Shown: in pieces, positions 56,810 to 64,000 of the stretch
Position numbering within the stretch: position 1 is the stretch's first letter
Layout: each line of letters begins with the position of its first letter
Source of the DNA: Dryomyza anilis
Lineage: Eukaryota; Arthropoda; Insecta; Diptera; Dryomyzidae
Direction: 5' to 3'
Assembly (NCBI GenBank): GCA_951804985.1
Contig: OX638136.1
Span: forward strand, 2,669,852 to 2,733,851
DNA length: 64,000 nt
Position numbers and translations under genes: made by a program
The notes under the pieces: model-generated
What the model saw: the letters and a program-made list of their open reading frames with translations, nothing else
Database searches by the model: none
Told to the model about the DNA's origin: nothing

Positions 56810-57398
56810 TTAGGGGGGGAAAGCACCCAAGTACATGACCACCCGCGGGACGAACAGCGCGCCGGCTTCCTTCTCTAAACGCACGATTTCGCGGCAAATT
56901 ATGAGAAATACTTCAAATGTTGGATCATCCTTGTAATATTCGATGAGGCGATGCAGGCGTGTATCAACGCTTTCATCCCACCAATTCGCTCTGAGCGTTG
57001 TCAAATATGCCTCGAAATATTTTAGTTGAAAGAACCAAAACAAAAAACAAAACAAAAATTAATTAATTAAAAAAAAAAAAAAATATTAATAGAAATGAGT
57101 AATTTAAAAATCTAAATAAATGTTACTAACTATGCTCGTCTGAATGCTCGATGACTAATCCTTGTTGTCGTAACGCGTCTAGATCGCGAATTGTTAAAGG
57201 ATGCTGCCTCACGGCAGGAGGTTGCTGCCTTCGGGCAGCCCGGACCTCATCTTGCTCTTTGCGCAGTTGCTCGCGCCTGTCCTCCTGTAGGCCCTGGGCC
57301 GCAGTAGGGTTAAAAACATTTACTGAAGAATATATAACCAAAATATATATAAATAAATATGAATTTGCTATAGTCGTACACTCACCGTAAAACCTCAT
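56810..57398 (-). CDS. Unrecognised, apparently spliced gene
   Basis: Exon 1 (57,386-57,398) is ATG plus three codons and one base (MRFY). A consensus donor GTGAGT and the acceptor ttcttcAG bound a 63-nt intron (57,323-57,385) that joins in phase to VNVFNPTAAQGLQEDRREQL. Exon 2 is Arg/Gln/Glu-rich (EVRAARRQQPPAVRQH, LDALRQQGLVIEHSDEH) and reaches a candidate donor GTTAGT at about 57,135. A further frame at 56,810-57,055 reads KYFEAYLTTLRANWWDESVD, then LHRLIEYYKDDPTFEVFLII and REIVRLEKEAGALF, ending near a Pro-rich tail; a weak in-phase acceptor exists in it. GC content and composition are much more gene-like than the surroundings. The family is not recognised; host exon or element gene are both possible. 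Confidence 0.45.
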
Positions 57399-57612
57399 TT
57401 AAACAATGTGTCGTGTCTTCGGTCGAAATGCGGAGTCAAATTCGCTATTTTTTATTATTTTTTTTTTTTTATTTTAAAAATGTTCATACCTGTCTTCTAT
57501 GGACGACAAATATTTAGTTGCAGTTTATTCTTTGGATATTCAACTTCAATTTTAATCATGTTCCGTAAGTAAAAATTGTAATTATTTTTATTTTATAAAG
57601 AAAGAAACTTCC
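57399..57612. other. Spacer between the unrecognised gene and PolB
   Basis: AT-rich, no coding signal before the PolB frame begins at LPSRDHFYNS. Confidence 0.4.
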
Positions 57613-59266
57613 CTTCCCAGTAGAGATCATTTTTATAATTCGTTAGATGACCAAGAATGTTCAGTTGAAGACTATATATTTGCAAATGAGGTATGGAAAA
57701 CATTCAAATGTAATACACTACGTGATTATATGTTACTTTATTTAGAAAGCGATGTTCTTATTTTAGCTGATGTATTTGAAAATTTTCGAAGCATTTGTAA
57801 TTTAGCTCCAATTAATTATATAACTGCCCCTTCTTTATCTTGGGATGCAATGCTTAAGTATACCAAAGCAGATCTAGAACTTATAAACGATCCTGATGTT
57901 CATAACTTTCTTAAAGTTAGCGTAAGAGGAGGATTAACTCAATGTACTCATAGGATATCTGAAGCCAACAACAAATATTTAAAATCTGGATATGATACAA
58001 ATAAAGAAGATAATTATTTAGCATATGTGGATGCTAATAATTTGTATGGATGGGCAATGTCGCAAAATCTACCAATCTCTGATTTTAAATTTTTAGAACA
58101 GGCTGAGTTTAATATTCTAGATTTTTCTACTATTACTACTGATGGTGTATTAGGATATATTCTTGAGGTTGAATTAGAATATCCAGATTCAATTCATGAC
58201 GAGCATAATTGTCTTCCATTTTGTCCTGAAAACAAAATACCAATTGGTGGAAAAGGAGTTAAATTAATAGCCGATCTTCATAAAAAAGACAAGTATATAA
58301 TTCATTTATAATACTTGCAATTATGTTTACAACATGGTTTAACGCTAAAAAAAGTACATCGCTCTTTCTGCTCTTAAACAAAGCAAATGGTTAGAAACTT
58401 ATATTACAGAACAAAGGAAGCAGGCTAAAAATGATTTTGAAAAAAACTTCTATAAATTGATAAATAATGCAGTATATGGTAAAACGATGGAAAATGTTGA
58501 AAAAAGAAGAGACGTAAGGTTATTAACTCATTATAATAATCGAAGAAATTCAGAAGGTTTTCGATCACTTATAGCTAAAACTAATTTCCATAGCATAGAA
58601 ATTTTTACTAACTCTCTGGTTGGAGTTGAACTAGTCAATTTAGAAATATTTTATGACAAACCAATTTATGTGGGAACAACAGTACTCGAATTATCCAAAT
58701 GGTTGATGTACGATTTTTATTATAATTTGTTAAAAAAGAAAAGTAAAAATATTGATGTTATTTATATGGATACAGATAGTTTTATATTGTCGTCTAAGGA
58801 TGATATTTATAATATTATTAAAACAAATCCAGCCCAATTTGATACATCAGATTATAATGAAAATAATCAGTTTTTAATAACACCACAAAACAAAAAAGTT
58901 TTAGGTTTAATGAAGGACGAAAACGCAGGTCTTATAATGAAAAGTTTTGCAGGATTAAAGGCCAAGGCATACGCATATATTGTTGAAATTGATGGGGCAG
59001 ACGATAAGGTTTTTAAAAAGATTAAAGGAGTTAAGAATTCGGTTGTAAACAAAATTTCATATAATGATTATCTAGAGTGTCTAAGAGAGAGAAAAATATT
59101 TCATGGTCAACAGCGAATTATAAGAAGTAGATCCCATCAACTTTATACTGAGATAGTTAATAAAATAAGTCTCAATTATATGGACGATAAAAGATATATA
59201 TTACCAGATCGAATATCTACATTGGCATGGGGGAATTATAAAATAGTTGAAGATATTCTTCAATAA
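57613..59266 (+). pseudogene. Second Polinton PolB, C-terminal part
   Basis: Starts in mid-gene with LPSRDHFYNSLDDQE and continues LLYLESDVLILADVFENFR, APSLSWDAMLKYTKADLEL, SVRGGLTQCTHRI, motif A YVDANNLYGWAMSQNLP, and GKGVKLIADLHKKDKYIIH. Two shifts (58,310 and about 58,355) precede motif B FYKLINNAVYGKTMENVEKR, ELSKWLMYDFYYNLLKKK, motif C IYMDTDSFILSS, KVLGLMKDENAG and the C-terminal RYILPDRISTLAWGNYK. All three palm motifs and both catalytic Asp clusters are present. It is probably the 3' part of the gene begun at 42.8 kb; some 200 residues between the two parts are not found. Confidence 0.9.
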
Positions 59267-59288
59267 TATATTGTAATACATAATATAA

Positions 59289-59291
<3 letters not shown>

Positions 59292-59344
<53 letters not shown>
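59292..59344. repeat. (TA)n tract at PolB/CsRn1 junction
   Basis: About 50 bp of pure TA lie immediately between the end of PolB and the point where the CsRn1-type reverse transcriptase is cut (WRPCG). The minus-strand ORF reads into it as a Tyr-Ile repeat, which is an artefact. Confidence 0.9.
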
Positions 59345-59347
<3 letters not shown>

Positions 59348-60021
59348 CAGGGCCGCCATTGGCCGTTTTTCTTCGATACCATATGTAATGGACTTGACCA
59401 ATTACTTTTAGAAGGTCGGCAAAGACCATGATCCATCATGTACTTAAATTCCCGTTTTGCATTCTCCAGTTGGTCCGGCGCAAGTCTTCGATACTTGGCG
59501 AAAACTGGATGGCCAGTCGTTTCGATGACATATTGAATATTGTGTTTGATGGACTTTGACGCGGTTGATGGATTCGTAATGTCTGGAAATCGTGAAAGCA
59601 AACAATGGTACTCACTTGAATTTACCAAGGTTTTGACTTCCAGAAGTTGAGGTACAGCTTCGATGCGTCCAATCGAATTAAGTCCAGTGTCACAGTCGAT
59701 CCACTGCTTCTTTTTTAAGTCGACCAGCAATCCGAAGTGTTGTAAAAAATCTGCGCCAATGATTGGTTGGTTGACATCGGCTACTATGAACTTCCAGGTG
59801 AAGGAGCGACGGAGTCCGAATGTTGGAGTAATTATAGCATCACCGTAGGTGTCGATCGTAGTACCATTTGCCGCATAAAGTTTAAAATTCTCAGGTTTGA
59901 GTTTTTGATTTGTTTGAAAGACGACAGGCAGGACGGAAATGTCGGCTCCGGTGTCCACGAGAAAAATCGTGCGGAGTTGCTTGTCGTAGATAAACAACGG
60001 TTGGTTGCTGGGCTTCGGTCA
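59345..60021 (-). pseudogene. CsRn1-type gypsy protease and start of reverse transcriptase
   Basis: Protease LFLVDTGADISVLPV-like reading (TIFLVDTGADISVLPVVF) with catalytic DTG, flap-side FIVADVNQPIIGADFLQHFG, then the reverse transcriptase N-terminus GHPVFAKYRRLAPDQLENAK and PLHMVSKKNGQWRPCG, cut off by the TA tract before motif A. One long open frame, 245 codons including the TA part. Family judged from the DTGADISVLP context and the Tyr-rich gag next to it. Confidence 0.88.
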
Positions 60022-60849
60022 CTAGATTCGTCTAGTGACCGCCGTGGAAGTTTTTCGGCGGCGGTGACGTAAAAGAACACGGTTCGCGACATTTGCGGGC
60101 CTGCTTACCAATTTGCGATGGTAGTAGCAGATTGTTGAGTTAATTGACGAAGGTCGACTATTCTGTTTCCTGTTGCGAGAGTTGGAACGGTCTCTACCAC
60201 GTAGCTGTGTCTTCATCTGCTGGATTGAAGCGGTAAGCGCGTCGATTTGCTGACGGAGATCGTTTATTTCAGTGGAATGATGAATTGCAGAAACGTGAGA
60301 CGAAGGAGTGCTGATATCGCCGATTTTGTCGGCCATGGATGCCAAAATATCTAGCGACTCTGTCGACGTTGCCAGGACTGCTTGGGTTTGCGATGGTAAA
60401 CGTTGAAGCCACATTGTTCGTAGAAAATCTTCGCTGATTCCGCCGCGGGAGAGGCTTCGCATTTCCCGTAGGAATGCGCTTGGTTTACTATAGCCAATGG
60501 TGAGCTCGTTTAGCAGTTTTTTTATGCGTTTCTCTTCCGAAACAGAGAAATGATCGATGAGTCGTTGCTTCAGTTTGCTGTATGGGTCGGATGGACGCTC
60601 TAAAATGATGTCACTTACTTGCGATAAAAATTCTGGCTCTAGTTCCGGGAGCACCGCGAAGTACTTGGAGCGTTCAGACTCGATGTTGTAGTTTTCGAAT
60701 TGAGCCTCGAGTTGAGCGAACCATACAACGGGATTTTCTCTCCAAAATCGTGGAATCCTGAGTTTCACGGTGGGATTTAGAGATGCCATTGTTGTTTCCG
60801 ACGATGCTGATGTACTAGTTGTAGTGGCTGTGGTAGTTGCTCGTGGCAT
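60022..60849 (-). pseudogene. CsRn1-type gypsy gag
   Basis: A Ser/Thr-rich start, VKLRIPRFWRENPVVWFAQL, FAVLPELEPEFLSQVSDIIL, KLKQRLIDHFSVSEEKRIKK, LNELTIGYSKPSAFLREMRS and FLRTMWLQRLPSQTQAVLA: the conserved capsid region of the CsRn1/Kabuki branch. The expected CHHC-type zinc motif starts CYYHRK in this frame, but its second half (ARKCREPC) is in the next frame, so a one-base shift near 60,115 disrupts it. Gag then runs on in the wrong frame. Confidence 0.88.
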
Positions 60850-60913
60850 TTTTGTTGATTCGTTGCCAAAATTGAAATAAAACGCGCGAATTTATCAGAA
60901 GATAGGGCGAAAT

Positions 60914-60931
60914 GTCTGGGGTCACCAATTA
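60914..60931 (-). other. Primer binding site of CsRn1-type element
   Basis: On the minus strand the sequence ttataattggtgaccccaga contains TGGTGACCCC, the tRNA-Trp-type site typical of CsRn1-clade elements, about 65 bp before the gag ATG. LTR sequence should lie just to the right (from about 60,932) but its outer end is not recognised. Confidence 0.75.
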
Positions 60932-61322
60932 TAAATGCGTATGTTTACGCGCAAATAAATCGACCGAGCTACATTAGATTTTTCGAATACCCATTGTATA
61001 AATTTTTATTTTTTCAACTTTTGTTTCACAACAAACTATTCTATCCAAAAATTTATTTAACAAGTAGAGTAGAGTTAACAAGTAGAGTAAAATTATTAAA
61101 AAGTAAATATATTGGTAGCGTGACATATATATATATATATATATATGTATTGTAATTAAATAAACTGTATAATAAAAATATAATTTAAAAAATAAATAAA
61201 AAAACATTTTTTATAAATTTTATTTCTTTATTAAATACAAATTTCATTAATTTTAATTCTTTAGATAATCTCTAAAATAAATGTGTTAAGAACTCTTGGG
61301 TTTAATATTCTCTTTATCTTTT
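60932..61322. other. Gene-free stretch with (TA)n tract
   Basis: Probably begins with LTR sequence of the CsRn1-type element; a (TA)n tract lies at about 61,125-61,147. Beyond it the next Polinton begins. No gene seen. Confidence 0.45.
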
Positions 61323-62088
61323 TTAAGATCTTCTTTCTACATTTTTCAGCATTATGTTCATCACTAGCACAATATGTGCAATAATATAATCGTTGATATC
61401 CTTTTTTATTAAACCAATCCATCCTGTCCAAATTCTTCGTATAATTTTTTCAATAAGATATGTATCTTTATCTCTCACTCTTTGAAGTTCAAATTCATAA
61501 AAAGACCCTTGGATTATATTTTCCTTATAATCTTCTAGAATGTAAGTCACTGGTTTACTTATTTTCACACGCTGAATAGAAAATATACCTTTATATACCT
61601 TTATATTTACTTATTCGAACATGATCGCCTACATTTGTAATCCCCTTGCATACTAAACATTTTCCACATTTTACTTTTTAACGTTCAATTAAATCTTTCA
61701 TATATAGATGCTTTCATATGTGTATATGTATGATAGTGATTAATATCGTAGTGTTTCATTAGACTTTTAAAGTCTTTATTAAAAAACTCTTTTCCATGAT
61801 CTGATTGAATATTTTTTGGTTGAACGTTAGATTTATTTAATATTTTTAACATTGCGGTAGACACATCTTTGGCATTTTTAGTTTTAACTGGTATGGCATA
61901 TGCAAATTTAGAAAAAATATCGATGACTGTTAGTAAGTATTTGTATCCATTGTTTAGGGAATGATACGGAATCATTTCTACCAAATCAATTTGCCATGTA
62001 TCATTTAAACCTTTTTGTATAAATCTTCTTCTAGGAAAATGTTTCCTAGCAGATCTGTGAATTTCATTATTACTATTTCTTTGGACAT
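61270..62088 (-). pseudogene. Integrase of the third Polinton, internally deleted
   Basis: Starts MSKEI at 62,088, shifts near 62,070, then EIHRSARKHFPRRRFIQKGL, WQIDLVEMIPYHSL (Asp), NIQSDHGKEFFNKDF (Asp) and MKASIYERFN (Glu) with a stop at 61,685. A deletion of roughly 100 residues joins SKMWKMFSMQG to GDHVRISKYKG-like sequence and the C-terminal tail VTYILEDYKENIIQGSFYEF with ELQRVRDKDTYLIEKIIRR, the SH3/chromodomain-like end of Polinton integrases. In another frame after it, CTYCASDEHNAEKC is a perfect CX2CX4HX4C knuckle. It is clearly related to the integrase at 28 kb but many residues differ, so this is a distinct element. Confidence 0.82.
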
Positions 62089-62143
62089 TTTTAAAAAATA
62101 TGTAAAATTATATATTAAAAATAAAAAGAAATAATATTTGTAT

Positions 62144-62739
62144 TTATAGAGTTGTCTCTTTTGCTTTTATGATTAGTTTATATTGTTTTACATCATTTTT
62201 TATTTGTTTTTGCATTTTTTTTGTAATTTCAAAACATAATCTAGTTAATTCTATTTTTATATCTTTATCATATATACCATTCAATTCATTTAACTGTACA
62301 TCAAATTTTTTAAGTTCAAAGCATTTCGGAATAAAGTTATTATGATAAAAAAAAATAAATTTGATGCTGTAGCATTGAATTCCAACAAAGAAATGATGAC
62401 ACAAAAATCCCAATACATATTATATTCTTCCAGGCTTCATTGTCTATTTCAGCAATATGACCATTTTGCTTCAAAAAAAAATGTATAAAAATGATATTTA
62501 AAGTCACAATTTAAATTATGTAATGTGGGATGATCTAATAGAGTGTCTGGAGAAAGAAACTTATGATGATCAAGTTTTAGTTGTATGTATTCCTTATGGG
62601 CCATAAGATGTATCCATTCATCTCGCTCTAATCCAATGAAATTCTTCTTGTTACATTGAAGCCATATCATTGGTTTAAAGTTCCGCGTAGTGGAAAATCC
62701 ACACTTAATTTTAATATTGGCGCTGATATAGTGCTCCAA
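62144..62739 (-). pseudogene. Unrecognised Polinton-associated ORF
   Basis: From MEHYISANIKIKCGFSTTRN: a 96-residue frame with KPMIWLQCNKKNFIGLERDE and WIHLMAHKEYIQLKLDHHKF, a shift near 62,475 (LKQNGHIAEIDNEAWKNI in another frame), then FIPKCFELKKFDVQLNELNG and a Lys-rich C-terminus ending KAKETTL at 62,144. It lies between the integrase and the plus-strand nuclease-like gene. I recall similar ORFs in insect element clusters but know no function. Confidence 0.45.
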
Positions 62740-62923
62740 TCCAAATATAATTCCATGCTCCTGTCTCTTTCTTACATTACGATTGATGTTGTTGTTTTCT
62801 GTCTGTTGATCTATCTTTTAAAACAAACTAAGAAACACTAATTTTTTTTTTGGGGCATGCTCGCTATATATGCAGTTCAAAAATTTAAAAATACTTTACT
62901 TAATAAATATCGTCAAATTTAAA

Positions 62924-63313
62924 ATGAACGCAGTTGATAAAGGAAAGGTTGTATTAGTAGATTTCCAATATATAACTGGAAACGGCAATCAAGTATTCAT
63001 TAAAGAGTTGGCGTATATGAGTGGAGGTTCAGTAATACCTAACTACTACCTTTTTAAATCACCATATTCATATAATGAATTAGATATCGCATCGAAACGG
63101 AGACATTTGTTCTGCAAACGACATATTAACGGACTGGATTGGTCAGAGGGATTCATCGAATATTTAAATGTTGCAGATATTCTGGAACCGCTCAAGAAAT
63201 ATACTACAATTTTTGTTGTAGGACAGCACAAAAAAGATTTCCTAGAGAGATTTGTATCATCTAAAATAATTAATGCTAAACTCGATAAATCATTCGTCTT
63301 TTATTTTATATAA
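62924..63313 (+). CDS. Putative nuclease-like protein of the third Polinton
   Basis: Start chosen at the ATG of MNAVDKGKVVLVDFQYITGN; an upstream in-frame ATG at 62,870 would add 18 hydrophobic residues. The open frame of 130 residues has VDFQY then FIKELAYMSGGSVIPNYYLF, YNELDIASKRRHLFCKRHIN, GLDWSEGFIEYL and TTIFVVGQHKKDFLERFVSS. This pattern (D-F-Q near the N-terminus, LKELA, HG(I/L)DW, Y/FVxGxxKKxxL) is one I have seen in element-linked ORFs of many insects and resembles an RNase H-fold/DEDD nuclease outline. Function is inference; the C-terminus is probably shortened by a frameshift at about 63,290. Confidence 0.45.
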   Translation: MNAVDKGKVVLVDFQYITGNGNQVFIKELAYMSGGSVIPNYYLFKSPYSYNELDIASKRRHLFCKRHINGLDWSEGFIEYLNVADILEPLKKYTTIFVVGQHKKDFLERFVSSKIINAKLDKSFVFYFI

Positions 63314-63344
63314 TTAAGTTCTGAATGTATAGTCGATTAATTTT

Positions 63345-63696
63345 AGTCAAGTTTTGAATTTCATCGAAGGTACACGTAAAATATTTTACACTCCGGACAT
63401 GGATCTATTGACTGTTAAACGTTTTTTAAATGAGTTTGAAAATGTCTTATTTGAGGATCATAAATTGGAAATTTTAGATCACATCGAATCTTTAAAGCTA
63501 TATCAAAATATTTAAAAAGGTGAATTCAACTAATGGAAAACACTATGTATGTTGTTCTTGGTCTAAAAATGAAACAACATGCGGACCAGATACCTGCGAA
63601 TGTTCATACTTCAAGTATACCTGTGAAAAGATTGAAAAACTTATGAAGTTATATTTAAGAATTAGGTTTAGTACACACATTAATTTAATTAAATAA
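63345..63696 (+). pseudogene. Small Cys-rich Polinton-associated gene, frameshifted
   Basis: An ATG at 63,399 opens MDLLTVKRFLNEFENVLFED to a stop at 63,513; the frame is open further upstream from about 63,345 without an ATG. After a one-base shift, VNSTNGKHYVCCSWSKNETT and CGPDTCECSYFKYTCEKIEK follow, ending at about 63,695. Six Cys in about 30 residues suggest a zinc-binding or disulfide module. Not recognised. Confidence 0.35.
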
Positions 63697-63756
63697 ATGA
63701 GTATATATAAAATCAAAAATGTCTTTCATTCGTATTATATAGTTCAATCATATAAA

Positions 63757-64000
63757 ATGTTTTATCAATTTTTTCATCCATTCACAATGCTAATTAGCGG
63801 ACCATCAGGTTCAGGAAAAACTATATTTTTGAAGAATTTATTAGAAAACAGAGATATATTGATTAGCAAGCATATTAATAGAGTGATTTGGTGTTATGAA
63901 GAAGAACATGCAAAGCCGTCGTTTAAAAATATTGAATATTTTAAAGGAATACCTGATAATTTCGAAAATGAATTAAATGAACCAGTTCTTATTATTTTGG
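63757..64000 (+). CDS. Packaging ATPase of the third Polinton (cut by window end)
   Basis: The frame from MFYQFFHPFTMLISGPSGSG contains Walker A GPSGSGKT, VIWCYEEEHAKPSFKNIEYF and the start of Walker B (EPVLIIL) at the last base. It aligns without gaps with the ATPase at 28.8 kb (VIWCYAEKNSLPEIDNVNF, ESILIIL) but with many substitutions, confirming a second Polinton lineage. Upstream order integrase(-)...ATPase(+) is the same as in the first Polinton, with three extra ORFs in between. Confidence 0.9.
   Translation, partial: MFYQFFHPFTMLISGPSGSGKTIFLKNLLENRDILISKHINRVIWCYEEEHAKPSFKNIEYFKGIPDNFENELNEPVLIIL

Overview
The window is eukaryotic, AT-rich and almost entirely made of transposable elements. 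It is probably heterochromatic or piRNA-cluster-like DNA from a schizophoran fly. That assignment is inferred from 60-64 nt introns, gypsy, LOA, copia and CsRn1-type retroelements, and a dispersed repeat carrying the stretch aacacccagaaggaagcatc that I associate with fly genomes. I see no ordinary host gene, rRNA or CRISPR. One unrecognised, apparently spliced gene (56.8-57.4 kb) may or may not be host.

Layout. 0-9 kb: a 1.26 kb element with about 460 bp inverted arms, a tRNA-derived SINE, small dispersed repeats, and the LTR plus 5' end of an LTR retrotransposon (3.6-4.4 kb). 9-20 kb: a broken copia RNase H fragment, two families of about 0.9 kb direct repeats (at 11 and 17 kb, and at 14 and 18 kb), an 18-bp minisatellite, and a degraded non-LTR reverse transcriptase on the minus strand. 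20.1-22.8 kb: the 5' end (LTR, primer binding site, gag) of a gypsy-type element, cut off by a duplication junction.

22.8-41 kb: the core. A Polinton/Maverick (adintovirus-like endogenous DNA virus) relic carries an integrase, A32/FtsK-type packaging ATPase, a PX-like virion protein, a further structural-type gene, a protein-primed-type family B DNA polymerase (PolB) with N-terminal zinc fingers, a small C2H2/acidic gene and a spliced OB-fold-like gene. It abuts a minus-strand gypsy element (gypsy A). A mosaic segment with part of a SINE, half of PolB, the two small genes and the 3' half of gypsy A is present twice, at 22,814-28,094 and 32,629-38,305, nearly identical. The second copy is the native one, because it is continuous with PolB and gypsy A on its two sides.

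42.8-59.3 kb: a second PolB gene on the plus strand, whose 5' and 3' parts are now separated by a LOA-clade LINE (44.7-48.9 kb), a degraded plus-strand gypsy (gypsy B, same family as A; 48.9-55.6 kb) and the unrecognised spliced gene. 59.3-61 kb: the 5' half of a CsRn1-type gypsy on the minus strand. 61.3-64 kb: the start of another Polinton with a rearranged integrase, a minus-strand ORF, a putative nuclease-like gene, a Cys-rich remnant and an ATPase that runs off the window.

Nearly every coding region has frameshifts, stops or internal deletions. The best preserved ORFs are the first ATPase, its PX-like neighbour, the OB-fold-like gene and the partial ATPase at the window end. (TA)n tracts lie at several element boundaries. 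All family assignments come from reading motifs; no database search was run.
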